Shown: positions 22,706 to 30,749 of the stretch, in pieces
Numbering within the stretch: the stretch's first letter is position 1
Layout of the letters: each line of letters opens with the position of its first letter
Assembly: GCF_000014285.2 (NCBI RefSeq)
Contig: NC_008343.2
Location: forward strand, 1,514,501-1,578,500
DNA length: 64,000 nucleotides
Direction: 5' to 3'
Source: Granulibacter bethesdensis CGDNIH1
Lineage (GTDB): Bacteria; Pseudomonadota; Alphaproteobacteria; Acetobacterales; Acetobacteraceae
The notes under the pieces: generated by a model
The model's database searches: none
Told to the model about the DNA's origin: nothing
The model's input: the letters and a program-made list of their open reading frames with translations, nothing else
Position numbers and translations under genes: made by a program

Positions 22706-22745
22706 AGGCGATCCAGAGGGCAACCTCCGGATCGCCTGATTTTTG
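22706..22745 (+). terminator. Hairpin terminator or attenuator between speD and speE
   Basis: AGGCGATCCAGAGG, loop GCAA, CCTCCGGATCGCCT (one A-C mismatch) followed by GATTTTT. The T-run runs straight into the speE ribosome site GGAGA. It either ends the speD transcript or works as an attenuator for speE. Confidence 0.75.
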
Positions 22746-22756
22746 GAGAACGCTTC

Positions 22757-23638
22757 ATGTCTGATCAAACCACCTCCTCTACTGGCACCTGGATCGCTGA
22801 AACGCTGTATTCTGACTGGGGGCAGCAATTCCGCGTCGGCAAGGAGCTGGCCCGCGTTAAATCAGACTTTCAGGACATTGTGGTGTTCGAGAGCAATTCT
22901 CATGGTCGCGTCCTGCTGCTGGACGGTGTGGTGCAAATCACTGAAGCCGATGAATTCGTCTATCAGGAAATGCTGACCCATGTGCCGCTGATCGCCCATG
23001 GCGCGGCCAAAAACGTGCTGATCATCGGCGCTGGTGACGGCGGTGTGCTGCGCCGTGTGCTGGAACACAAAACCGTCGAACGCGCCGTCATGGTCGAAAT
23101 TGACGGCGAAGTCATCCGTCTCAGCCGCGAGTTCATGCCGGGCATCAGTGGCAATGCCTGGAACGATCCACGGGCCGAGGTCATCGTTGGTGACGGCATC
23201 GATTATGTAAAAAAAGCCGCTGATGGCAGCTTCGATGTCATCATCGTCGACAGCACCGATCCGATCGGCGTGGGCGAAGTGCTGTTTACGGATGATTTCT
23301 ATCAGAATGCAGCCCGTATCCTGACCGCCCGCGGTCTGATCGTGAACCAGTGCGGCGTGCCCTTCATGCAGGCTGATGAATTGCGTGAAACCAGCCTGCG
23401 TCGCCGCAACTTCTTCCCCCGCGTGGGTGCCTATGTCGCAGCCGTTCCGACCTATGTCGGCGGTTTCATGACTTTGGGCTTCGCGACCAAGGATGCTGAT
23501 TTTACACAGGCCGATCTGGAAACAGTGCGTGCCCGTGCCCAGGCGGCAGGGATCGCCAACACACGCTATTGGACGCCGGAAGTGCATGTCGGCAGCTTCT
23601 ATCTGCCGCCCTACATTGCCGAGCAGCTGCCTGCCTGA
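22757..23638 (+). CDS. speE: Spermidine synthase
   Basis: Transfers an aminopropyl group from decarboxylated SAM to putrescine. The 293-residue protein has the nucleotide-binding GAGDGGVLRRVLEH, the DGIDYVKKAADGSFDVIIVD core with the catalytic Asp in VDSTDPIGVGE, and LDGVVQITEADEFVYQEML at the N terminus. The ATG has GGAGAACGCTTC upstream, overlapping the terminator T-run. It forms the polyamine pair with speD. Confidence 0.96.
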   Translation: MSDQTTSSTGTWIAETLYSDWGQQFRVGKELARVKSDFQDIVVFESNSHGRVLLLDGVVQITEADEFVYQEMLTHVPLIAHGAAKNVLIIGAGDGGVLRRVLEHKTVERAVMVEIDGEVIRLSREFMPGISGNAWNDPRAEVIVGDGIDYVKKAADGSFDVIIVDSTDPIGVGEVLFTDDFYQNAARILTARGLIVNQCGVPFMQADELRETSLRRRNFFPRVGAYVAAVPTYVGGFMTLGFATKDADFTQADLETVRARAQAAGIANTRYWTPEVHVGSFYLPPYIAEQLPA

Positions 23639-23699
23639 TGATGCCGATACCGGGGGCGGAGGATACAAATCCGCCACCGGACCAGCTGATAAAGGGACG

Positions 23700-23730
23700 A
23701 AAAGGCCGCTCCTGGAAAGGACGGCCTTTT
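23700..23730. terminator. Bidirectional terminator between speE and dksA
   Basis: AAAAGGCCG and CGGCCTTTT arms around a 13-nt loop, between two converging genes. Confidence 0.85.
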
Positions 23731-23773
23731 CTGATCAGCACACATCACCCGTCAAGACGGGTAAAATGTGTGA

Positions 23774-24190
23774 TCAATCGTCGCGGTGAACTCGCTCCAT
23801 GCGCTCATGCCGTTCCTGAGCTTCGAGCGACAGGGTGGCAATGGGACGGGCTTCCAGACGTTTCAGCCCGATCGGCTCGCCGGTTTCCTCGCAATAACCG
23901 TAGGTACCGCTCTCGATCCGCTGCATCGCCTGATCAATCTTGGAGATCAGCTTTCTGGCCCGGTCCCGGGTGCGCAGCTCAAGCGCACGATCCGTCTCCA
24001 CACTGGCACGATCGGTAATATCGGCCTCATGGATGCCGCCTTCGGAAAGGCTCGCCAGTGTATCGTCGGCTTCCCGGAGCAGATCGGCCCGCCAGCGTAA
24101 CAATTTCTGTCGAAAATACTCAACATGAAGCGGGTTCATGAATTCTTCGGCCTCGGAAGGCCTGTAGTCCGGTGGAAGCGTCACCATCAT
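23774..24190 (-). CDS. dksA: RNA polymerase-binding transcription factor DksA
   Basis: 138-residue secondary-channel factor that works with ppGpp on RNA polymerase. The coiled coil spans about residues 25-95 (KLLRWRADLLREADDTLASL through ARKLISKIDQAMQRIESGTY). The C-terminal globule is GYCEETGEPIGLKRLEARPI followed by ATLSLEAQERHERMERVHRD. Only one of the four zinc-finger cysteines remains; the others are Thr, Ser and Ala. This loss is common in alphaproteobacterial DksA proteins and does not by itself mean inactivity. Confidence 0.92.
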   Translation of the reverse strand: MMVTLPPDYRPSEAEEFMNPLHVEYFRQKLLRWRADLLREADDTLASLSEGGIHEADITDRASVETDRALELRTRDRARKLISKIDQAMQRIESGTYGYCEETGEPIGLKRLEARPIATLSLEAQERHERMERVHRDD

Positions 24191-24236
24191 TTCGCTGCAT
24201 CCCTGCGTGGCGATTCGGCGGGCTTATACAGGGGGT

Positions 24237-24461
24237 TTACTCTCTCAACAAGAGCACCCCGATTGCCCCCTCCTTTTCACGCTTGAGAAACATTGCTGCC
24301 ATATCAGAGTCGCTATGGTGGCGATGTTGTGTTTCATCTCGAACCAACTCATCTGTATCCTGAGACGGCGGCGAGCTTCTCCGTTTCCCAAAATCTGAGA
24401 ATTCCGGTTTTCTGACCTGGATATCGCCGCCGTCGCCCCCTCCGCCTCCCCCATCCGCCAT
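24237..24461 (-). CDS. Small hypothetical ORF upstream of dksA
   Basis: 74 codons, MADGGGGGGDGGDIQVRKPE to GAIGVLLLRE, ending 46 bp before dksA on the same strand. Gly-rich N terminus, then charged and His-rich. I do not recognise it, and another frame over the same interval is also open, so it may be non-coding leader sequence of dksA. The 24191-24542 gap otherwise shows nothing definite. Confidence 0.25.
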   Translation of the reverse strand: MADGGGGGGDGGDIQVRKPEFSDFGKRRSSPPSQDTDELVRDETQHRHHSDSDMAAMFLKREKEGAIGVLLLRE

Positions 24462-24542
24462 TGAGTATCTGCCTTATCCGACTCGTCGACTGGCAGACGC
24501 GGTCGCTGGAAAGCAGACCCGGGAGGGATATATAGTATTTCG

Positions 24543-25613
24543 ATGCATATCTTTTTTATTCAGCCAGCAGCCACCGATCCAACCGCCGGCGGACATCGCT
24601 ACAACCGTGAACTGATAGAAGCCCTTCACCAAAAAGGGCATTCAGTGACTGATATCACCCTGAAGGCCCGCTTTGCCCATGATGCCAAGGCGGCAGAAGA
24701 AGAAGCCGGACAGGTCTTTTCCACCCTGATGGCATCGTCCGGTCAGAACAGCCGCATCGTGATTGATGGCATGTCCCTGCCCGCTTTTCATCATCTCCCT
24801 CCCTCTGACCTGCGTTGCCTGACGCCACTGATCCATCATCCCGGTGCAGCTGGTCAGCGCGGCGATTGTTCTGGGCCTGACATGAATGTCCAACAGGCGG
24901 AACAGACGGTTCTGTCAGCCGTATCCCATGTCGTGGTGACACTTGAGCAGACACGCGGCCGCCTGATCAGGGAATACGGAGTGGCCGATGCGCAGATCAG
25001 CGTCGTGGAAAGCGGCTTTGCCGCCTATGCCCCGGCGCCCGGCACACGCAACCGGGATAACAGCAGCCCCTGCGAAATTCTTTCTGTCGGCACGCTCGTC
25101 AAACGGAAAGGATATGATGTCCTGCTGAAAGCCCTTGCGCGACTGACCGATCTCTCCTGGCAGCTGACTATTGCAGGCAACACCCAGCGCGATCCGGCCT
25201 ATGTGGACGTGATCCGCGAACAGGCGGAGCAGGCAGGTCTTTCCTCCCGCGTGAGGCTGCTCTCCTGCCCCGGACATGGGGCTTTGCAGACATTATGGGA
25301 TGCTGCTGATCTTTACGCTCAGGCGTCATGGTGGGATGGACCGCTCTCGGCAGCCCTGCAATCGCTGCGGCGCGGTATTCCGCTGGCCATCACAGCCTCG
25401 CAAGAGGCAGCGATGAAGCTACCGCTGAATGCAGGTGCCCTTTGTGCCCCTGGTGATTACGAAACATTGTCCAAAGTGCTACGGCGCCTGATCTTCGATG
25501 ATTCACTCAGAAAATCTTACGCCACAGCCGCCTGGAATTTCGGCAGCGGACTGCCGGGCTGGGATATGCAGGCACAGGCCTTTATCCATGCGCTGCCGCC
25601 GACGGGCTTTTGA
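24543..25613 (+). CDS. GT4-like glycosyltransferase
   Basis: 356-residue GT-B fold protein. It begins MHIFFIQPAATDPTAGGHRYN, the acceptor-side start of GT4 enzymes, and the donor domain opens with ILSVGTLVKRKGYDVLLKAL. The family EX7E donor-binding motif appears degenerate here: DGPLSAALQ, Asp and Gln in place of the two glutamates. Substrate unknown; a role in lipopolysaccharide or glycolipid synthesis is a guess. It is a single gene with its own downstream terminator. Confidence 0.8.
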   Translation: MHIFFIQPAATDPTAGGHRYNRELIEALHQKGHSVTDITLKARFAHDAKAAEEEAGQVFSTLMASSGQNSRIVIDGMSLPAFHHLPPSDLRCLTPLIHHPGAAGQRGDCSGPDMNVQQAEQTVLSAVSHVVVTLEQTRGRLIREYGVADAQISVVESGFAAYAPAPGTRNRDNSSPCEILSVGTLVKRKGYDVLLKALARLTDLSWQLTIAGNTQRDPAYVDVIREQAEQAGLSSRVRLLSCPGHGALQTLWDAADLYAQASWWDGPLSAALQSLRRGIPLAITASQEAAMKLPLNAGALCAPGDYETLSKVLRRLIFDDSLRKSYATAAWNFGSGLPGWDMQAQAFIHALPPTGF

Positions 25614-25636
25614 TTGAACCCATTCCTCTCAATGTA

Positions 25637-25665
25637 AAAAGGGCGCCTGCAAAAGGCGCCCTTTT
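25637..25665. terminator. Bidirectional terminator
   Basis: Perfect 11-bp arms AAAAGGGCGCC/GGCGCCCTTTT around TGCAAAA, between the glycosyltransferase (+) and the histone-like gene (-). Confidence 0.9.
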
Positions 25666-25703
25666 CATCTGCGATCCGGATTAATCAGGACCGGTGAGAT
25701 CGC

Positions 25704-26891
25704 TCAGTTCAGCGTCTCGGGATCAGAGGTTTCGAGAACATCCAGCAGATCGCTGTCCTTCTTCGAATCCTCGGCGGGTCTGGACGGCTTACGACCGCGA
25801 CGCGGCTTGACCGCTGGGGTATCCTTGCCCTGCGTTGCCGGAGCTTCTGCACTACGGCTCCTGCGTGGAGCGCGACGCACCGGAGTGAGCAGTTCGTCCT
25901 GAGTTTCCTCAACAACTGAAGCCGCACGCGTACGGCGCGGCTTCACCGCGCTGGTGACCTTACGGGCTGTAACGCGCGGAGTGCGGGTCGTCGCCTTCGT
26001 CGCACGCGTGGCCGGTGCTTTTACGGTACGCGGCTTGCGGGTCACCGCACGGGTGCTTGCCGTCTTTGCCGTACGGGCCGGTGTCGCAGCGCGGCGCGTA
26101 GCTGCCGGGGTACGGGCGGCAGTCGCACGGGGTTTGGTTGCACGGGTCGCTGGTGCCTTCACCGCACGCGTTGCAGTCCGCGTGGTGGTTGCACGCGTTG
26201 ACGTCGCCCTCTTCGCGACAGGGGCTTTTTTCACGGCAGAGGTGGTGCGGGTTGTCTTGGCGCGCGTGGTTTTCGCACGCGCTGACGTGGCGCGTGGCGT
26301 GACAGCACGTGCCTTTTTAGTTGACGCCACCGTACGGCGGCTGGCCGTTGCGGTTTTGGCAGCAGGCTTGCGCGCGGTGGCACGGGTTGCTGTCGTTCTG
26401 GTGGCGGTAATGCGCTTTGTGGCGGGTGTGCGCTTGGTGGCTGCGGCCCGCTTTGTTGTGGTGTTGGCTGTTGTCGCCCGGGTTGCAGGCTTACGTGTCG
26501 TCGCAGCCGTCTTACGTGTCGTCGCAGCCGTCTTACGTGTCGTTGTCTTGCTGGTCGCCGCACGGGTCGCCTTGACCGGCGTGGCCCGGGTTGCCTTTTT
26601 CCGGACAGATGCAGCCCCGGTCCTGGTGGAAGCTGCTGTGGAAGCTGCTCTTGTAGACGGTTTTTTGGAGGTGGCTTTGGTCGCGGTCTTTGTCGCCGTC
26701 TTTTTGGCAGCCGTGCTCCGCGTCGCTGTTTTGGCAGCTCCCCTCTTGGGGGCGGCGGTAACCGCAGCCGTGCTCCGGCGTGCGGTCGTGCTGCGTCGCG
26801 TCGTTACAGCCGCACTGCTACGGCGGGTTGTCGAACGCACGGCCATAGGTTGGGCGCGTGGCGTTCCATTATGATCGTTATCATTACTCAC
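25704..26891 (-). CDS. Histone H1-like Ala/Thr/Lys/Arg-rich basic protein
   Basis: About 395 residues of low-complexity basic sequence (motifs such as ATRKTAATTRKTAATTRKP, KKTATKTATKATSKKP) with a short neutral N terminus (SNDNDHNGTPRAQP) and an acidic C terminus (KKDSDLLDVLETSDPETLN). It resembles bacterial histone H1-like and AlgP-type proteins that bind DNA without a fixed fold. I chose the GTG at 26891 because GGGGAG lies eight bases upstream; an ATG at 26945 is possible. Internal 21-bp tandem repeats make the length prone to change. Confidence 0.75.
   Translation of the reverse strand: MSNDNDHNGTPRAQPMAVRSTTRRSSAAVTTRRSTTARRSTAAVTAAPKRGAAKTATRSTAAKKTATKTATKATSKKPSTRAASTAASTRTGAASVRKKATRATPVKATRAATSKTTTRKTAATTRKTAATTRKPATRATTANTTTKRAAATKRTPATKRITATRTTATRATARKPAAKTATASRRTVASTKKARAVTPRATSARAKTTRAKTTRTTSAVKKAPVAKRATSTRATTTRTATRAVKAPATRATKPRATAARTPAATRRAATPARTAKTASTRAVTRKPRTVKAPATRATKATTRTPRVTARKVTSAVKPRRTRAASVVEETQDELLTPVRRAPRRSRSAEAPATQGKDTPAVKPRRGRKPSRPAEDSKKDSDLLDVLETSDPETLN
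26490..26543 (-). repeat. 21-bp tandem repeat inside the histone-like gene
   Basis: CTTACGTGTCGTCGCAGCCG-T occurs at 26490 and 26511 in full and from 26532 in part (12 bp). Each unit encodes seven residues (the TRKTAAT-type repeat), so copy-number change keeps the frame. Confidence 0.85.
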
Positions 26892-27561
26892 TTGAGGAAC
26901 TCCCCTTTCGGCCGAACCACTGGCCGGAAAAATCATGCTGATCATGTAGTCTTATACGCGTATCGAACCCGGAGGCCGGGGAAACTCAAGCTGTGCTGAT
27001 AAAGCCCCTCTTCGTCAGCCAAGCCTGCTGCATTCCAGTTGTGTGTAAGGCTTAGGTGCAGCGTATAAAGCGCCTTTCCAACCTGCTTTGCCTTTTCTGC
27101 CTCTTACCGTTTCCCATGCTGACCGGCTTTCATGACAGATCGATCAAAAACGACGGTATCATCTGAGATAACATTTTTCTTCTTGAAGTGCCCTGCCCTG
27201 TCCCGGCAGCCGCCAGAACCAACGCAAGACAGGCTCGACAGCAAGTTTCGATTCGGATGAATCGCTCTTCAAGCGCTTCTCTTCGCTCTTTCGAACCGAT
27301 CCTGTCAATAAAAACAACTGGCAGCCAGTTCAGTTCCGCAATATGCAAAGAGGCTTTTCTTTTTTCGGTTTGCTTTTTTGCAGTCTTTAGAAAAGAAAAT
27401 CTGATTTAGCCCTTTTCTTGCAGATAAAATTCTTTCATGCATGGCCCATACAGTAGCAACCCCGGCATAACAGCAACCTGCCAGCCGATATGCGAAGAGT
27501 TGTATGCTCTGTCCTTTCATGCGCGATTTCATCCAAAATCAATCTGGACTAAAAGAAGCGC
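26892..27561. other. 670-bp intergenic region without a recognised gene
   Basis: Lies between the divergent histone-like gene and the UPF0262 gene. Several short open frames exist but none resembles a protein family or has a convincing ribosome site. The right half is AT-richer (AAAAGAAAATCTG) and probably carries the promoter of the UPF0262 gene. An RNA gene cannot be excluded. Confidence 0.5.
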
Positions 27562-28092
27562 ATGAGCGCAAAGCAGGACGACACGCAACCGATACAGGCC
27601 GCCTCCAAAAGACTGCTGAAAGTCATTCTGGAGGGAGAAGCCCTGACCAGACTCTCGCCTTTACAGGAGATGGACCGCGCTCAGGCTGTCGCCGATCTGG
27701 AAGCCGAAAACGTGTTTTCACTTGAACGCCCGCTCCCCGGTATGACACCCGTCAGTGAACAAGGTCCCTATGTGCTTCATCTGTCCATTCAGGAAGGACG
27801 CCTGATCTTCGATATCCGTCGACAGGATGATACCTTTCTGACCGTGCTGGCCCTTGCACTGGGACCGTTCCGCAGGCTCATCAAGGATTATCATCTGCTG
27901 GTCGACAGCTATGTAAAGGCTGTGCAGGAGGCAAGGGAAGCGCGAATTCAGGCGATTGATATGGGACGTCGCGGCCTGCACAATGAGGGGGCCGAACTGA
28001 TGCGACACCGCCTGAATGGCAAGATTTCAATCGACTTTGAAACGGCCCGCCGATTATTCACATTGGTATGCGTGCTGCATCAGCGCATCTGA
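27562..28092 (+). CDS. UPF0262 family protein
   Basis: 176-residue protein with the UPF0262 pattern: RLLKVILEGEALTRLSPLQE in the N-terminal part, HLSIQEGRLIFDIRRQD, and the C-terminal GRRGLHNEGAELMRHRLNGK followed by DFETARRLFTLVCVLHQRI. The family is found in alphaproteobacteria and has no assigned function. The sequence looks soluble and intact. mtnA follows 80 bp later. Confidence 0.85.
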   Translation: MSAKQDDTQPIQAASKRLLKVILEGEALTRLSPLQEMDRAQAVADLEAENVFSLERPLPGMTPVSEQGPYVLHLSIQEGRLIFDIRRQDDTFLTVLALALGPFRRLIKDYHLLVDSYVKAVQEAREARIQAIDMGRRGLHNEGAELMRHRLNGKISIDFETARRLFTLVCVLHQRI

Positions 28093-28172
28093 AGAATAGA
28101 GTAATGCGTTAACCCCGCAGCACGCCGCGCTACGCTGCACCGATCACGGCCCTGTATTTCGAGGAACCACAC

Positions 28173-29261
28173 ATGAAGATTGATGGCACGCCTTACCGCA
28201 GCGTGTGGGTGGATGATGATGGATGGAGCGTCCGTATTATTGATCAGACCAAACTACCCTGGAGCGTCGATCTGCTTCGGCTGTCACGGCTGGATCAGGT
28301 TGCTCACGCGATCCGGTCCATGCAGGTGCGGGGCGCACCACTGATTGGAGCCGTGGCTGCATACGGGTTGTGCCTTGCACTGCGCGACAATGCCACCACT
28401 GATGCGATGGAGCGCGCTGCGGTCCTGCTGGCGGAAACACGCCCCACCGCCGTCAACCTGCGCTGGGCCATTGATCGTATGCTGGCCCGGCTGCGCACAA
28501 CCTCGGAAGCCGATCGCGTCGCCATCGCCTATGATGAGGCCGCCGCCATTGCCGATGAAGATGCAGCCCAGAACGAGGCCATCGGCAGGCATGGTCTGGA
28601 ACTGATCCGCGACCGTGTCCGTCCCGGACAACCCGTCAACATCCTGACCCACTGCAATGCCGGCTGGCTTGCCACTGTCGATTGGGGAACCGCTCTCGCC
28701 CCCATCTACATGGCGCATGAGGAAGGCATCGACGTGCATGTATGGGTCGATGAAACCCGCCCCCGTAATCAGGGAGCGCTGCTGACCGCTTTTGAACTCG
28801 GCAAACACGGTGTTCCATACACACTGATCTGCGATAATGCCGGCGGCCATCTGATGCAGCATGGCAAGGTTGATCTGTGCATCACCGGCGCAGACCGTGT
28901 CACCCGTAACGGCGATGCCGCCAACAAGATCGGCACGTATCTGAAGGCGCTGGCGGCAAAAGATAATGGCATACCCTTCTGGGTGGCACTCCCTTCTTCC
29001 ACGCTTGACTGGTCGATCCGCGATGGCGTGAAGGAAATTGAGATCGAGGAACGTTCCGCTACCGAGGTCACGACCATGAGCGGTCGCGCCATGGATGGCA
29101 GTGTCATGACCGTACGCATTACGCCGAAAGACAGCCCGGCCGCCAACCCCGCTTTCGATGTCACTCCGGCCCGGCTGCTGAGCGGATTGATCACCGAACG
29201 AGGGCGCTGTGAAGCATCCGAAGAAGGGTTGCTCAGCCTGTATCCGGACTATCGCATCTGA
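28173..29261 (+). CDS. mtnA: Methylthioribose-1-phosphate isomerase
   Basis: Methionine-salvage enzyme converting 5-methylthioribose-1-phosphate to methylthioribulose-1-phosphate. The 362-residue protein has MQVRGAPLIGAVAAYGL, the catalytic-cysteine segment ILTHCNAGWLATVDWGTAL and the aspartate region CITGADRVTRNGDAANKIGT. Since speD/speE make methylthioadenosine as by-product, salvage and polyamine synthesis lie within 6 kb of each other. The next gene starts inside its stop codon (TGATG). Confidence 0.94.
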   Translation: MKIDGTPYRSVWVDDDGWSVRIIDQTKLPWSVDLLRLSRLDQVAHAIRSMQVRGAPLIGAVAAYGLCLALRDNATTDAMERAAVLLAETRPTAVNLRWAIDRMLARLRTTSEADRVAIAYDEAAAIADEDAAQNEAIGRHGLELIRDRVRPGQPVNILTHCNAGWLATVDWGTALAPIYMAHEEGIDVHVWVDETRPRNQGALLTAFELGKHGVPYTLICDNAGGHLMQHGKVDLCITGADRVTRNGDAANKIGTYLKALAAKDNGIPFWVALPSSTLDWSIRDGVKEIEIEERSATEVTTMSGRAMDGSVMTVRITPKDSPAANPAFDVTPARLLSGLITERGRCEASEEGLLSLYPDYRI

Positions 29262-30112
29262 TGCGCGCCTCGGTCGGAGCCGCCTCTGTAGCGTGTCTCC
29301 TGATGCTGACAGCCTGCTCCTCCTCCAGATCGAGCTCTGGTGGAGGAGCAGGTTCATCGGCGACAGGGGCCTATACTGCCGCCAATGAGGCGCATATACC
29401 CGATTTCGCACGCATGCATTTCGCTCCGTTCAACCGTGCCGATGCCATTGGTCTGGCTTCAGCAGAATGGCGTGCATTCGGCAGTGAAGTTCATGATGAA
29501 CCGCCAGGCGAGAATCCTGATATGCCGCCCATGCTGCGACCGGACCGGCAGCCCGGATTATGGGAGAAAGTCGGACTGTTCTGGTGGCTCGGGCAGGATG
29601 CCGATACCACCGAAAGTCTCTGGTCGGGGGCCTATACCAGCACAGGGACGCCACTGCCCGACAAGGATATTCATCCCTGGTCAGCCGCCTTTATTTCCTA
29701 TGTCATGCGTATCGCAGGGGCAGGTGCACGGTTTCCGTATTCTGCCTCTCATTCCACCTATATCAATATCGCCAAACAGATGGCGACCGGCGCGCAGAGC
29801 GGCTACGCCGTGATTGCCGAACGTCCGGGAGAATACGCACCGGTTCCCGGCGATCTGATCTGCACAGGGCGCGGCAAGGCAGAGCGTCTGACTTATGATT
29901 CTCTCCCGACTGGCGGCTTCCCCAGCCATTGCGACATCATTGTCGCTGCCCGTCCCGGAGAACTCTCTGTCATCGGCGGGAATGTCGCCTATTCCGTGTC
30001 CATGAAACACGTGCCGACCACACCATCCGGCATGATCGCCACACCGGACGGGCAGTCGGTTGACCCACGTTATCCATGGTTCGTCGTACTGCGCGTAACC
30101 TATGATCAATAA
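29261..30112 (+). CDS. DUF2272 lipoprotein
   Basis: 283 residues. The N terminus is a lipoprotein signal with lipobox LLMLTACSS (Cys at about 19), then a Ser/Gly-rich linker. The body matches DUF2272, an NlpC/P60-like fold: IHPWSAAFISYVMRIAGAG, PVPGDLICTGRG and FPSHCDIIVAARPGELSVIG, with a Cys/His arrangement typical of that fold. A role in cell-wall handling is inferred only. Its ATG overlaps the mtnA stop, so it is translationally coupled to mtnA. Confidence 0.8.
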   Translation: MRASVGAASVACLLMLTACSSSRSSSGGGAGSSATGAYTAANEAHIPDFARMHFAPFNRADAIGLASAEWRAFGSEVHDEPPGENPDMPPMLRPDRQPGLWEKVGLFWWLGQDADTTESLWSGAYTSTGTPLPDKDIHPWSAAFISYVMRIAGAGARFPYSASHSTYINIAKQMATGAQSGYAVIAERPGEYAPVPGDLICTGRGKAERLTYDSLPTGGFPSHCDIIVAARPGELSVIGGNVAYSVSMKHVPTTPSGMIATPDGQSVDPRYPWFVVLRVTYDQ

Positions 30113-30123
30113 AGCCTGATCAG

Positions 30124-30151
30124 CGGACGGGGCTCCCTCCCCGCCTGTTTT
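30124..30151 (+). terminator. Probable terminator after the DUF2272 gene
   Basis: Imperfect GC-rich hairpin GCGGACGGGG-CTCC-CTCCCCGCCTG followed by TTTT. Confidence 0.6.
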
Positions 30152-30155
30152 CACA

Positions 30156-30581
30156 TTAACGCTGCTGCCAGGGCAGACCTTCAGCTTTCCATCCGGCGGC
30201 AACGCCACGATGGCCATTTGCATCGACGGGGCCTTCAAATCCTTCCGCTATATTATACACATGCTCGTAACCGGCCTCCCGTGCAGCAATGGCAGCCGCC
30301 ATGCTCCGGGCACCACTGCGGCAGAGAAAATAGATGTGATGTTCCGGCGTCAGCCCGGCCTGACGCAACTCATCGACGAAACGCGGATTCACCTGCATCT
30401 GCGGATAGACCTGCCAGTTGATCAGAGCCGGTTTCTGCTGGACAGAGGAAAGATCGGGGATGCCGACAAACACCCATTCCACATCCGTACGCACATCCAC
30501 CAGACGTGCTTCGGGGTCGGTTTTCAGGGCCGACCAGGCATCGACCACCGGGACATTATCCACCATGACTATCTTCTCCAT
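30156..30581 (-). CDS. Rhodanese-like sulfurtransferase domain protein
   Basis: 141-residue single rhodanese domain. The active-site loop is IYFLCRSGARS, with the persulfide-carrying cysteine followed by the CRSGxRS pattern. The start of the fold is ARLVDVRTDVEWVFVGIPD. Such proteins carry sulfur as a persulfide; the partner is unknown. cysK is divergently transcribed from the other side of a 168-bp gap, a loose sulfur-metabolism link. Confidence 0.85.
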   Translation of the reverse strand: MEKIVMVDNVPVVDAWSALKTDPEARLVDVRTDVEWVFVGIPDLSSVQQKPALINWQVYPQMQVNPRFVDELRQAGLTPEHHIYFLCRSGARSMAAAIAAREAGYEHVYNIAEGFEGPVDANGHRGVAAGWKAEGLPWQQR

Positions 30582-30749
30582 TCCGATAACTCCCGATCAT
30601 CATCGGGAATTAACCTGATATGCGTCGTATCGCGATGCTTTTTGCCCGCTCTTTCTATAGATATGAATCCGCTGTTGTAAGAGGTGTCCAGCATAGGGCC
30701 AAAAAATGAGCCTTATGAAGGAACACCCCGTTTCAGGAGAGTTTCGCTG

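Noticed and set aside
25954-26874. Long plus-strand frame of Val/Ala/Arg-rich sequence
   Set aside because: Exact antisense of the histone-like gene; low-complexity GC-rich repeats leave the opposite strand open.
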